Below, piece by piece: positions 1 to 8,317 of a stretch of DNA of 64,000 bases. Under the pieces are notes generated by a model that was given only the letters and a program-made list of their open reading frames with translations, was not told the origin of the DNA and ran no database searches. Location: positions 1 through 64,000 of the forward strand of contig NZ_QGGZ01000023.1 of assembly GCF_003148825.1 (NCBI RefSeq). Direction: 5' to 3'. The stretch is from Streptomyces sp. CG 926 (GTDB lineage Bacteria > Actinomycetota > Actinomycetes > Streptomycetales > Streptomycetaceae). Within the stretch, counting starts at the first letter, position 1. Each line of letters opens with the position of its first letter. A program made the translations under genes and the position numbers.

Positions 1-53
1 AGCGGCTCGATCCGGCCCCACATCGCATCAGTGATCACTAATCGGACAGGCAC
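1..53 (-). CDS. IS5-type transposase, N-terminal end (runs off window)
   Basis: Read leftwards from a GTG at 53, the first residues end in TDAMWGRIEP, the usual N-terminal motif of IS5-family transposases (T/S-D-x-x-W-x-x-I/L-E-P). The gene continues past the left edge, so whether it is intact cannot be judged. Its upstream end abuts the inverted-repeat element at 91-246 with a shared CTAG. Function by family: DDE transposase for its own insertion sequence. Confidence 0.55.
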   Translation of the reverse strand, partial: MPVRLVITDAMWGRIEP

Positions 54-90
54 ATCCGATCAACTGACCAACGCATCAAAGAGACACGCT

Positions 91-246
91 CTAGGCCGTC
101 TCTTCCGGATCTTGCCGGGCCCGCGACGCCCGGCACCGCACCTCGCCGTGTTGTCGGGGCGCCCGAGTACGTCGCCCCTCCGCCTTGCGAGGCACGGCAC
201 CGGACGCCGCGGGCCTGACCGGCAAGATCCGAAAGAGACGGCCTAG
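91..246. mobile_element. MITE-like element with 28-bp terminal inverted repeats
   Basis: Positions 91-118 and 219-246 are inverted copies of each other with one mismatch, and both outer ends read CTAG, as for an element inserted at a CTAG target. The inner flanks (about 121-145 and 190-215) are also imperfectly complementary, so the 156 bp can fold into one long hairpin. It encodes no protein. On its right it interrupts an old transposase gene; on its left an IS5-type transposase begins. Inferred to be a non-autonomous element moved by an IS5-type transposase. Confidence 0.6.
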
Positions 247-883
247 ACCTGGCCGGGAACACGTTCGCGAGGCCCCGGTAGCCGTTGTCGAGATCGGCTG
301 TGACGTCCGGGTGCATGCGGAACTGCTCGGTGATGCCCTCGGTGCGCGCAGGTCCGGTCATGTACCCGGCCCGGACGCTCCTCTCCGGACCACAGGGTCC
401 GGCCCTGCCCATCGCTGATCGTGGTTCGTGGTCGTCGTCTTGACCGTATTCCGCTTGCGCTTGCCCGACACGAGCGCAGGTCGTCCGGGCCGGTGTGTTT
501 TGGGGCGCTTCACCTGGGTTCCATCCCGTCGATCCGAAGGGTCACCCCCTCGGCCTCGGCGCAGGCGAACACGTCCGCCGATGGGCGCAGCCGCAGCCTG
601 GGGCGCTGCGGACCCGCGAACCCGCGGGCTGCGAGTGGCGGCCTCACCTCTGCCACCGCCCGGTGGATGACTCCCTGTGCCTCATAGGTGAGCCCGGTCC
701 GCAAGTGCACCAGCGTGGCCGGTAATTGGTCGGTAGATACCAGCTGCTCGTACTTCGGCCCGGCCCCTGCCTCTCGTCGGCGCGAGCCGTGACGCCGGTC
801 GTGACGTTCGGACGCGCAGCGAGTTCCGTGATCAGCTCGCCCAAGAGCCACTCCGGGAAACCGCAGAACGCGTGATGCACCAT
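247..883 (-). pseudogene. Decayed IS5-family transposase
   Basis: Three reading frames on the minus strand together give a recognisable Streptomyces transposase. An ATG at 883 starts MVHHAFCGFPEWLLGELITE. A second frame holds STDQLPATLVHLRTGLTYEA and FACAEAEGVTLRIDG. A third holds VSGKRKRNTVKTTT and finally NGYRGLANVFPAR. The helix-turn-helix segment after GLTYEA is shortened and the C-terminal third is missing, cut off exactly where the 91-246 element begins. It cannot make a working transposase. Confidence 0.75.
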
Positions 884-1005
884 CACAACCCGGACAACTC
901 GTACGACCGCCCCGATGTCCCCGACCGTGACGAAAATCGTCGATCGCGGAAGAGCCCGTAAATCCAGGTGTCCCTCTCCCATCCGCCCCGGTAGCGTGCG
1001 CCGGC

Positions 1006-1521
1006 ATGACATCGGAACTGGTACGCCCCCCGCTCCAAGCGGATGAACGCACCGCGCTCATCGGCTGGCTGGACCTGCAGCGGCAGATTCTGCGCTGGAA
1101 ATGTGAGGGACTGAGCGATGAGGACGCGCACCGCTCGGTCATCCCGACTTCACCGGCCATGACGATGGCCGGTCTCATCTCCCATATGCGCTGGACCGAG
1201 CACACGTGGCTGGAGGTGCTGTTCCTCGGCGGAGACAAGAAGCAGAACCCCTCGTTCGACGAGTCGAGCGAGGACGCCGACTGGCACACCGACGGCCGCC
1301 CCCTCACCGAGCTTCTCGCGGAATACGAGGCCCAGTGCGCCCGCAGCAATGAGATCGTCGCCGCGGCCTCCCTCGACGACGTCGGCCGGCACGCCGACTT
1401 CCGCTCCGGCAGCGCCAACCTCCGCTGGATGCTGATCCACCTCGTCGAGGAGACGGGGCGGCACGCGGGGCACGCGGACATCGTCCGGGAGTTGCTCGAC
1501 GGCACAAAGGGCTATTTCTAG
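1006..1521 (+). CDS. DinB/DUF664 family protein
   Basis: A 171-residue protein of the DinB four-helix-bundle superfamily, DUF664 branch. The family signature is clear near the end: HLVEETGRHAGHAD, with His145, His153 and His156, plus His60 in the first helix pair (LISHMRW). Such proteins are cytoplasmic and usually bind a divalent metal through three histidines; several act as thiol-dependent transferases (mycothiol-dependent in actinobacteria), but the substrate of this one is unknown. The length fits the family. The ATG has only a weak ribosome-binding site. The gene stands alone between transposon debris and a gene fragment. Confidence 0.85.
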   Translation: MTSELVRPPLQADERTALIGWLDLQRQILRWKCEGLSDEDAHRSVIPTSPAMTMAGLISHMRWTEHTWLEVLFLGGDKKQNPSFDESSEDADWHTDGRPLTELLAEYEAQCARSNEIVAAASLDDVGRHADFRSGSANLRWMLIHLVEETGRHAGHADIVRELLDGTKGYF

Positions 1522-1764
1522 CGCGGTAACCGCTTGCGGGAGAGCCCGTTGGCGTTGCACCCGCAGTCAGTGTGGCTGGCGGCATGATCGGCTCCGGGGG
1601 CCTGTCGCTCCAGTTGACGAGGTCGCGGCAACAGTGGGGTGGACGGCAGCGAGACCGGGGCGCCGAGCCGGCGGGTGAGCGCGGAACTGCCGCGTCACGT
1701 CGCCGGCTGCTTCTCGTCGCGTGTACCTACAGTAGGGAGGCCGTTCTGGCTGCTCGCTTGCGAC

Positions 1765-2067
1765 CTAGCGGCTTCGGCGATGTTCGCGCTGGGCGTGTGC
1801 GCATTCGCGGGTGCAGAACTTGATGCCGGTGGTGCGGTTCCTCCCGTACTCGGCGCGGCCTCGCCAGCGGACGAAGGAGCCCCGGCAAGTCTCGTTCGCG
1901 CAGGTACGGGCCGTGGCTTCTTCAGCCATGTGGTTGTACAGCTGCAGGGATGCCACGGACACCAGCGGTACGTATCCGTCCTCGAATGCACTCACGCGTG
2001 GCAGAGCACCTTGCACGGTCTCGCCCGGTGCCACGAGCGTCGCCTCACTGTCATTGATGCCCGAACC
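1765..2067 (-). pseudogene. C-terminal zinc-cluster fragment of an accessory gene
   Basis: The frame ends in a cysteine cluster, CANETC followed about 20 residues later by CTREC, and a basic tail (HAQREHRRSR). This arrangement is common at the C-terminus of Streptomyces accessory proteins of unknown function, where the four cysteines probably bind zinc. Only about 100 residues remain. The part before about 2067 loses coding character and there is no plausible start codon or ribosome-binding site, so I read it as the tail of a truncated gene. Confidence 0.45.
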
Positions 2068-2099
2068 CCGCCGACCGCGATCCTTCGGCCTCGCTCCGG

Positions 2100-2957
2100 T
2101 CACTTCGGTAGATCGGCGGACAAGAAGGGGGCAAGGAGCGCGAGCAAGGCGTCGGGGCGGTCCAGGGGGATGATGTGGCCGCAATCCTGGAGATGGTGTC
2201 CGACCAGGTCATCGGCGATGGGCCGGAGTTGGCGTTCGAGGCCGGTGCCGACGGGGTGAGAGCCGACGGCCATGGTGGGCATGATCAGCCGAGCCGTCGC
2301 GACGGCGCTCCGGATCTGCTGCGCGCTGGTGGGCAGGGCACGGTAGTAGGAGAACGCGCAGTGCAGGGCCTCGCTCCCGGTGTACGCGTGGACGAAGGCC
2401 GCACGGATGTCGTCGGGTACTCCCCGCCCGAGCGTCCCCGAGTTGAGGAACCAGTCGATGTACGGGGCCTCGTTGCCGACCAGGGCGGTCTCGGCGAGGC
2501 CGGGGACGGCGTGGAAGCCGAACCACCACGGGGCGCCGCCTTCGATGACGTGTTCTGCTCCGGGCAGGCTGCCGAGCAGTGCCTCCATCACGACCAGGCG
2601 CCGGACGAGTCCAGGCTGACGCAGCGCGAGCAGGACGGCGGGGGCGGTGCCCGCGTCGATGCCGACCACCGCTGCCGAGGGCTCGTCCAGTGCGTCGAGC
2701 AACCCTTCGAGGTCGGAGGCGAGGGTGCCTGCGTCGTAACCTTCGGCGGCACGTGAACTGGCGCCGAAGCCTCGCAGATCCGGGGCGATGACCCGGTACT
2801 GCCCGGCCAGTCGGTCCATGATGCCGCTCCAGAGTTGCCAGGTGTGCGGGAAGCCGTGCAGCAGGAGAACTGCAGGTCCGTCCCCGGCGATTGCCACGTT
2901 GAGTTGGACGCCGTTCGTCGTGATGCGGCGTAGTTGGTGTGTGGTGGTGACGGGCAT
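2100..2957 (-). CDS. Alpha/beta hydrolase (epoxide-hydrolase-like)
   Basis: 285 residues. The oxyanion-hole region HGFPHTW lies at 34-40, the APDLRGFGAS strand at about 58-67, and the nucleophile elbow is GIDAG with Asp101, which fits the Asp-nucleophile branch (epoxide hydrolases, haloalkane dehalogenases) rather than Ser enzymes. A C-terminal GHIIPLDRP supplies the general-base His. Start: a GGAGGG lies 6-8 bases before the ATG at 2957; the frame stays open further upstream but lacks such a site. It is divergent from the HxlR regulator at 3057 with a palindrome between them, so that regulator probably controls it. The substrate cannot be predicted. Confidence 0.88.
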   Translation of the reverse strand: MPVTTTHQLRRITTNGVQLNVAIAGDGPAVLLLHGFPHTWQLWSGIMDRLAGQYRVIAPDLRGFGASSRAAEGYDAGTLASDLEGLLDALDEPSAAVVGIDAGTAPAVLLALRQPGLVRRLVVMEALLGSLPGAEHVIEGGAPWWFGFHAVPGLAETALVGNEAPYIDWFLNSGTLGRGVPDDIRAAFVHAYTGSEALHCAFSYYRALPTSAQQIRSAVATARLIMPTMAVGSHPVGTGLERQLRPIADDLVGHHLQDCGHIIPLDRPDALLALLAPFLSADLPK

Positions 2958-2972
2958 GACGACCCTCCAGGC

Positions 2973-2989
2973 GGTTACCATTGGTGACC
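2973..2989. promoter_or_regulatory. Palindromic operator in the divergent hydrolase/HxlR promoter
   Basis: GGTTACCATTGGTGACC is a near-perfect 17-bp palindrome (14 of 17 positions symmetrical). It lies 16 bp upstream of the hydrolase ATG and 68 bp from the regulator's GTG. A further TAGGTAAC half-site-like sequence follows at about 2999-3006. HxlR dimers bind this kind of site; assignment to the neighbouring regulator is inferred. Confidence 0.5.
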
Positions 2990-3056
2990 ACAGAACGATA
3001 GGTAACTGTCCGGCCGCTTCCCAGGAGGCACTTTCAGGGAAGGTGGTGAGCCCCAG

Positions 3057-3467
3057 GTGACCACCCGAGGAGCCCGGGCCGCCGGTCGCGGGGTGCGCGG
3101 CGATCTGTTCGATCCCAACTGCCCGACGCGGCAGTTGCTGGACCGCATAGGTACGAAGTGGACGTCCATGGCCGTCAAGACGCTCGCCGATGCCGCACCG
3201 GACGAGGTGCGCTTCGCGGAGCTGAGACGCCGGATGCCCGGCGTCTCGCAGAAGATGCTGTCCGTGACGCTGCGAAGCCTGATGCGCGACGGGCTGGTGT
3301 CGCGCCGGGTCGAACCGACCGTGCCGCCGCGGGTCTTCTACCGACTCACCGCACTCGGGCTGTCCCTCGAAGCCGCGCTTGCGGGGCTGCGGACCTGGGC
3401 GGAGGAGCACATGGCCGAGATCGACGCCGCCAACGAAGCCGCCGACCAGGAAGTCCACGAGGGATAG
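3057..3467 (+). CDS. HxlR-family transcriptional regulator
   Basis: 136 residues with the classic HxlR winged-helix layout: CPTRQLLDRIGTKWT at about residues 22-36 carries the conserved N-terminal Cys and the I-x-x-K/R-W motif, FAELRRRMPGVSQKMLS is the helix-turn-helix, and PRVFYRLT is the wing. HxlR proteins are dimeric DNA-binding regulators, often responding to reactive electrophiles through the Cys. GTG start at 3057. It is divergent from the hydrolase at 2100-2957 across a 99-bp gap with a palindrome, the usual arrangement for a local regulator and its target. Confidence 0.9.
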   Translation: MTTRGARAAGRGVRGDLFDPNCPTRQLLDRIGTKWTSMAVKTLADAAPDEVRFAELRRRMPGVSQKMLSVTLRSLMRDGLVSRRVEPTVPPRVFYRLTALGLSLEAALAGLRTWAEEHMAEIDAANEAADQEVHEG

Positions 3468-4151
3468 GGAGGCCGGCTCCGCGCTCAGCACTGGTGACTC
3501 GGGTACTCGGGTACTCGATGTGCCGGAGTCGCTGCCCTGGCATCACCTAGCAGACGGAGGGGTGTCGCCGACACAGTGGCTGACGAAGAAGGGGCTGGTG
3601 AAGGACGACGGGGACATGGGGTCGAGGCGAGGGGCGGCATCTCCGGTTCTGCCGGAAGCCCTCCAAAACTCTGAAGTCGGCCTTGGAGGGCACGAGTCCG
3701 CGGTGGTTCCAAGCATGGGGACGACGCCTGTGCGCCAAGATCCACGGAGGCTTGTGACGCCGGGACTGAATGCCGCTGTCGCCGTCCCGTCGCTGCTGGG
3801 GGCGTTCAAGCGGGCCAGGCGCCGAGTGCGTGCGCCAGGCGATTGCTCTGCTCGCGGGTGATGCCCCGGGCGTGGCGAGTCCCACCACGCGGATTCATGT
3901 ACCCGTCACAATGCGGGATTCCGAGGAAGAGACCTCGGCTTGATGACAGCGGAGAGGCCACAGGAAGCGTCCATTCAGCCGACCCCACAAGGGGTGGTCG
4001 GCGAGGAGCGCTGCCGCGAGATGCGGGGCCGGCGCTGTGTCCACGCCCGCCTGCGCCGGCGCGCCGCCGACCACGGCTGTGGCGTCCTCGGGCAGATTCC
4101 GCTCGCCGAGGGCGGGCAGCAGGAGCAGCAGGCGGGACGTTCTGCACGAGG
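3468..4151. other. No gene recognised
   Basis: Several overlapping open frames exist on both strands, but none combines a ribosome-binding site, coding-like third-position bias and a recognisable motif. The stretch separates the HxlR regulator from a frameshifted gene and may be rearranged DNA. Confidence 0.4.
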
Positions 4152-4863
4152 ATGCCCCGGGCGCCGGCGACGGCGGAGGAGTTCGGATGGCGCCGGCTCG
4201 CCGGCCGCCTCAAGGTCCCCGCCCTGCACGAGCGCCTTCAGGACGACCCAGGCCACGACGTGCTCTTCTACGAGGACGTGTTCGCCTCCGGCTGCGCCGG
4301 GCACCAGCTCGGTGACCTCATCGCCCTCGCCGACGACGACCTCACGGCGCTGGACGCGGTCACTGGCGTGGTCGACGCCGTCTGCGACGACCTGATCGGC
4401 GCGGTGACCACCAGCGAGCGCACCGGCACCTTCGCCGAGCGCGTCCCCGGCCCGCACGCCGACCGCATCCGCCCCGGCGGCCGGATCGACACCTGGTGGC
4501 TCGCCGCCGAACTCACCCTCGCCACGGTCAACAGCACCCAGCTGCCCCTGGATGTCCCCGCCGAAATCCCCGCCTGCCGAACTGCCCGCAACCCCGCCGG
4601 ACGGTGGTCCACCGCCCTCACCCTGGGCGACCCCACCGAACCCGACATCGTCTCCACGGCCGCCGCCGGCGGGACTTCGAGTATGCAGGCCGCAACACCA
4701 GCGGCGGCGAGATCCCTCACCCCGCCTCCTGGCTCGCCTCACCTGCGACCTCGGAGCGGCCGCCGCTCTCCCGGCCGGTCGGGAGTTGGAGGCCCTGCGC
4801 CCCAACGTATCGTTCATCACCGCCCAGTCGTCGATCATCGACGGCGGCTGGCTGCCCCACTGA
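4152..4863 (+). pseudogene. Frameshifted gene of unknown function upstream of a NUDIX gene
   Basis: From an ATG at 4152 the first frame reads as good coding sequence (HERLQDDPGHDVLFYEDVF, then RIDTWWLAAELTLATVNST) to about 4670. Coding character then moves to a second frame (DFEYAGRNTSGGEIPHPASW), and from about 4735 to a third (LEALRPNVSFITAQSSIIDG), which stops at 4863. Joined, these would give a protein of about 235 residues. I do not recognise the family. Two indels, or sequencing errors, break the frame. The NUDIX gene follows after 33 bp, suggesting a former two-gene operon. Confidence 0.5.
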
Positions 4864-4896
4864 CCCAAGACCGACCACCACCGGGGAGACCAGCTC

Positions 4897-5334
4897 ATGA
4901 AGCAGCGCGTCCGCGCCATCTTGCTCACCACCGCCGGCACCATGCTCGTCATCAATCGCATCCGCCCCGGCATCCCCCCGTACCAGGTCCTCGTCGGCGG
5001 CGGCGTCGAGCCCGAAGACGCCGACCTGGAAGCTGCGCTGCTGAGGGAAATTCGCGAGGAGATCGCCGGCGAAGCCGTCGACCTGCACCCTTTCAGCCAG
5101 GTGGAGAACGACAAGGGCGAGACCGAGCACTTCTACACCGCCCAGATCGTCGTCCGGAACTTCGACGACCGCACCGGGCCGGAGTTCACGCGCGACGACC
5201 GCGGAGAATATCTGCTCGAGGAGGTCCCGCTCACCGCTGAAGCCGTCGAGGCACTGAACCTCATGCCGCCCCAGATCAAGGAGGCGCTGCTCGACGCGAT
5301 CCGCGCGGGAAGCCTCACGATCCCCGTGGCGTAG
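4897..5334 (+). CDS. NUDIX hydrolase
   Basis: 145 residues. The Nudix box is complete at about 39-62 (GGGVEPEDADL followed by REIREEIAG), giving the metal-binding REXXEE glutamates. Family role: cleavage of nucleoside diphosphates linked to another moiety, cytoplasmic and Mg-dependent; substrate not predictable. The start ATG at 4897 lies 33 bp after the broken upstream gene, preceded by a GGGGAGA sequence. The length is normal for a small single-domain NUDIX enzyme and no defect is seen. Confidence 0.92.
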   Translation: MKQRVRAILLTTAGTMLVINRIRPGIPPYQVLVGGGVEPEDADLEAALLREIREEIAGEAVDLHPFSQVENDKGETEHFYTAQIVVRNFDDRTGPEFTRDDRGEYLLEEVPLTAEAVEALNLMPPQIKEALLDAIRAGSLTIPVA

Positions 5335-5384
5335 CCGGCCGTCGCCCGCTCGAACTGGTCGGCATCCTCGCCGACCCGAAGGTC

Positions 5385-5769
5385 GCAGTGGCCACGGCGA
5401 GATTTGCCCGGAGGCCAATGGTCCGACCCAGATGTCCCGGGGCTCCGAAGTCGCCACGCCCCACCGCCGGTGGCCGACTGCGCGCAGGCTCATCCACGAC
5501 CGGCACTCGGGCGCGCCGATCGTCAGCTCCTCGGCACCGAAGTCGCGCACCAGGCCCGGGTACAGGTGGTCCAGGGTCAGCCACAGGCTGCGGGCCGCGT
5601 CGGGCGGCGGCGCGATCCGGCTGAGCGGCGTCTGCCCGTCGCTAGTGGTGATCGTTGATCGGAACGCGGCGGACAGGAACAGCCGGTCGAAGCCGGCCCC
5701 GGCGCGGTGACCGAACTCGACCGTACACAGCTCCGCCTCCACCGACCCGTCCTGGCGTCGTTCGATCAC
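5385..5769 (-). pseudogene. N-terminal fragment of an unrecognised protein
   Basis: From ATG 5769 leftwards, about 128 codons have clean coding bias (FDRLFLSAAFRSTITTSD, then LWLTLDHLYPGLVRDFGAEE). After about 5385 the open frame runs on into DNA opposite the NUDIX gene and loses coding character, so the natural C-terminus is gone. No family recognised. A tandem CCAGG-type repeat lies directly upstream of the start. Confidence 0.4.
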
Positions 5770-5770
5770 G

Positions 5771-5794
5771 GCCAGGCCAGGCCAGGCCAGGCCA
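5771..5794. repeat. Short tandem repeat, GCCAG units
   Basis: Nearly five consecutive copies of the 5-mer GCCAG, immediately upstream of the fragment on the minus strand. Probably slippage-generated; it could alter spacing of any promoter located there. Confidence 0.7.
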
Positions 5795-5866
5795 CGACGG
5801 CGACGACGTCCCGAGCGTCATCAGCGCGCGCCCGCCCGGGGCCGGCTGCTCCACCAGGGGGGGCCG

Positions 5867-6310
5867 GTGTACTTCGATGTCGGGAGCGGCCCGAACGTGC
5901 CGTCGACGGCGCACTGGACGGCCTGCGACGGCCGGTCCCGCCGTCCAGGCGGGAGGCCTTGCGGGCGGTGTGCGCGTGCGGTCGGCGGGGCATAGGGGGT
6001 TGTTGTACGAAGCGGACGTCGACCCCGGCGGAGCGCTCGCGGACTGGACGGCGCACCTGTCCGTCGTCCGCGACGAGGCCGTGCCGCTACCTGAGTCTGG
6101 GTGCGGTCGACATTCAACGCCGGGTCAGCGCCGAGCTCGTCACCGTCCAGCAGCAGCTCGACGACTCGCGCCTGTGGTCGGTCGCGGCTCGTCTGACGAC
6201 CCTGTATGCGAAGACGTTCCCCGGCTCGGACGGGGTGAAGGCGGTGGCCGTGTCGGGCGCCGACCTCCACGACGTCAAGGTGTTCAAGCCTCTGATCCTG
6301 GCGATACCCG
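5867..6310 (+). pseudogene. Decayed gene, three frames, family unknown
   Basis: Coding-like stretches occur in three successive frames. GTG 5867 to the stop at 5993 contains VYFDVGSGPNVPSTAHW with a C-x-x-C ending (CGRCARA). A second frame from about 6000 reads GLLYEADVDPGGALADWTAH. A third from about 6110 reads VSAELVTVQQQLDDSRLW. They may belong to one or more former genes. No function can be assigned. Confidence 0.35.
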
Positions 6311-6435
6311 CCATTCGGTCGCGGCGTGGGCCGCCGATGCGTCACCCGGCAAATCCGTTGGGGACTTCTCCAGAAGTACGGGTACCTCACCCATCAGGTC
6401 ATGCCGGGTATCTCGGGAACACCTCGGGGTTCTGG

Positions 6436-7287
6436 TCAGGAGGTGACCAGCGAGATGGTGTAGAAGTGTTCTTCCGTTTCGATGAACGCCTCCTGGGAGT
6501 TTCCGTCGTGCGACCTTAGGAATATTCCCATGATGGGGTGGAATGCTCCGGGCAGTACGGCTTCGCCGAAGGTGCCGTGTTTGCTGCACAACGCGGCCAG
6601 TGGCTGGATTTCTTTGTCGATCGCCTCGGCCATGGCATGGCGCAGCAAGCCGCTACGCATCTTCGGCAGGTGTTTCAGCATCTTCAGTGCGTCCTCGCGG
6701 ATGCCTTCGATGTCCTGAGGCATCAAGTCGGGTCGAACTTCGGCGTAGATGTTGGGGAGGAACATGAAGCCGTCGGTCGTTGGAGCGTGGACACCGTCCC
6801 TTGCTGGGGCGGGGTGGCCCTGTCGCTGGGCCGACTCTTTCAGCCTGTCCCAGCGCAGAACGCCGAAGTTGGTGAAGTCCCAGAGGACTTCGACGGGCGC
6901 ACGGTAGTAGGGGAGTGATGCGACGTAGGAAACCGCCTGCTCCGCCGGCGGAATCTCCTCCAGTCTTCGCGTGTCATACCATTCGCGAAAATGGAACCGC
7001 TTTGAGGCGTCCTTGGGCTCCGCTCTCCGGTGCAGCCTCTGGTGGAGGTTGGTGGCGACGAAGCGCTCGAAGTCCGCGCCCTGGGCGTTTGTCCGATTCA
7101 GGCAGGTGACGGAGAATTCGAAGTCTCCGCGGGCTTTGATGGGTACCAGGTTGCGGAAGGCTTGGACCTCTGTGTCCTGGTGGGTGAAGCTGACGCAGTC
7201 GCCGAACATTAGCGGAGTGGGCAGTGTCATCCCTTGGAAGTCTTTGTTCATAAAGGCCTTGCCGTCAAGCACTCGTAGCTTGCTCAT
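6436..7287 (-). CDS. Hypothetical protein, unrecognised family
   Basis: 283 residues from ATG 7287, preceded by a GAAGGG ribosome-binding site. The protein appears soluble: no signal peptide or membrane segment. Visible features are an aromatic-rich middle (LPYYRAPVEVLWDFTNFGVL), a basic stretch (NLHQRLHRRAEPKDASKRFH), and a C-terminal half with FLPNIYAEVRPDLMPQDIEG and LPGAFHPIMGIFLRSHDGN. Third codon positions are noticeably less GC-rich than in neighbouring genes, which suggests acquisition from elsewhere. Flanked on both sides by decayed sequence. I do not recognise the family and give no function. Confidence 0.7.
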   Translation of the reverse strand: MSKLRVLDGKAFMNKDFQGMTLPTPLMFGDCVSFTHQDTEVQAFRNLVPIKARGDFEFSVTCLNRTNAQGADFERFVATNLHQRLHRRAEPKDASKRFHFREWYDTRRLEEIPPAEQAVSYVASLPYYRAPVEVLWDFTNFGVLRWDRLKESAQRQGHPAPARDGVHAPTTDGFMFLPNIYAEVRPDLMPQDIEGIREDALKMLKHLPKMRSGLLRHAMAEAIDKEIQPLAALCSKHGTFGEAVLPGAFHPIMGIFLRSHDGNSQEAFIETEEHFYTISLVTS

Positions 7288-8268
7288 TTCACCCTTCAGT
7301 GTTCGACTGCGGGCGAGTCTATGCAACGGTTTTGTCGCGGGCCCTCCACCCCTCAGCGAGTTCTTGCTGATGACGACGTCCGGGTACCCGCCGCTGCCCG
7401 AGCCGTTCGCCCAAGCGCTCGGCGAAGCGGCGCAGACCATGGCGATGGCCTACCGCCTGGTCTCCGACGCGGTCCACCGCGCCACCCCAAGCGCTGCACC
7501 GGCCGGGGTTCTTCCTCGCCGTCCTCGGGCGGCGGGCTGATGCACTCGGACGACCGCACCATGTCGGCGAGTCCGCTCAGGGCGCGTTCGAGGGGACTCA
7601 GCGGCTCATTGTTCATGACCATGCCGGAGATGGCTGCCCAGGCCGTTGCCGATGTCGGGCAGCAGGCCAATCAGCATGCCCATCTTGCGGTCTTGCGCGG
7701 CCAGTACCTCAGGCGGTACGGAGTCAGCGCCGACGGCGCCGTTCCCGACGCGGTCAGCCGTCCCACCGAGGCCCCTCGGCGTGCTCGGGGAGCTGGGCGA
7801 GGACCTCTGGCCGGCCGAGCGGCACCTGCCCGCCGCTCCGGTCCCGGTCTACGTCGGGACGTGGGCGGCGTACACGATCGCGCAGCGGCCCCCGCTGTCG
7901 GGCGTCGCCGCCCGGTGGGCCGGGTGCTTCGAAGGCGTGCGCGGCCGTGCCCACCCAGGCGGCCCATCCAGCGGTGCACCGTACGGCGGATGAACAAGCT
8001 GAGCCGCCCCCCGGTCATTTCTTTATCCCCACTGTTGCGACTGCTCCCGCAGGGCTGATGGGATCCGGCGGTCGTCACCGTGGCGGACACGGCGACCGTG
8101 CCTGCGCGGATCCACCGGACGCGGACGGCAAGAGCGCTCCGCCCGCGGCGCGCGATGCCGCAGCGGGCAGCAACTCGGTGCTTGGCCCTGGGAGGGGGAC
8201 GGTCGGTTTCGCGAGCTGACCGTGTGTCGAGGAGAGGCCGGTGGCCGGGGCGAAGCGGTCTCCTTGCG
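7288..8268. other. Gene fragments, no intact gene
   Basis: Coding-like pieces on the plus strand include 7370-7540 (PPLPEPFAQALGEAAQTMAM) and about 7770-7945 (GELGEDLWPAERHLPAAPVP, then YVGTWAAYTIAQRPPL). They lie in different frames and are short. The first resembles proteins found on Streptomyces mobile elements, but this is an impression only. No complete start-to-stop gene is supported. Confidence 0.35.
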
Positions 8269-8312
8269 CGGCTGCGCCCGGAGCACCCTGCAGGGTGCTC
8301 CGGGCGCAGCCG
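8269..8312 (-). terminator. Perfect 44-bp palindrome closing the NRPS operon
   Basis: The arms 8269-8290 and 8291-8312 are exactly complementary with no spacer, giving an extremely stable stem immediately after the stop codon at 8318. There is no U-tract, as is usual in Streptomyces. Position and strength fit transcription termination of the minus-strand operon. Confidence 0.8.
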
Positions 8313-8317
8313 GCGGG

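Noticed and set aside
3843..5240. A 465-codon frame spanning the region before and across the NUDIX gene
   Set aside because: Only 4152 to about 4670 has coding character; the later part is an out-of-frame reading of the NUDIX gene.
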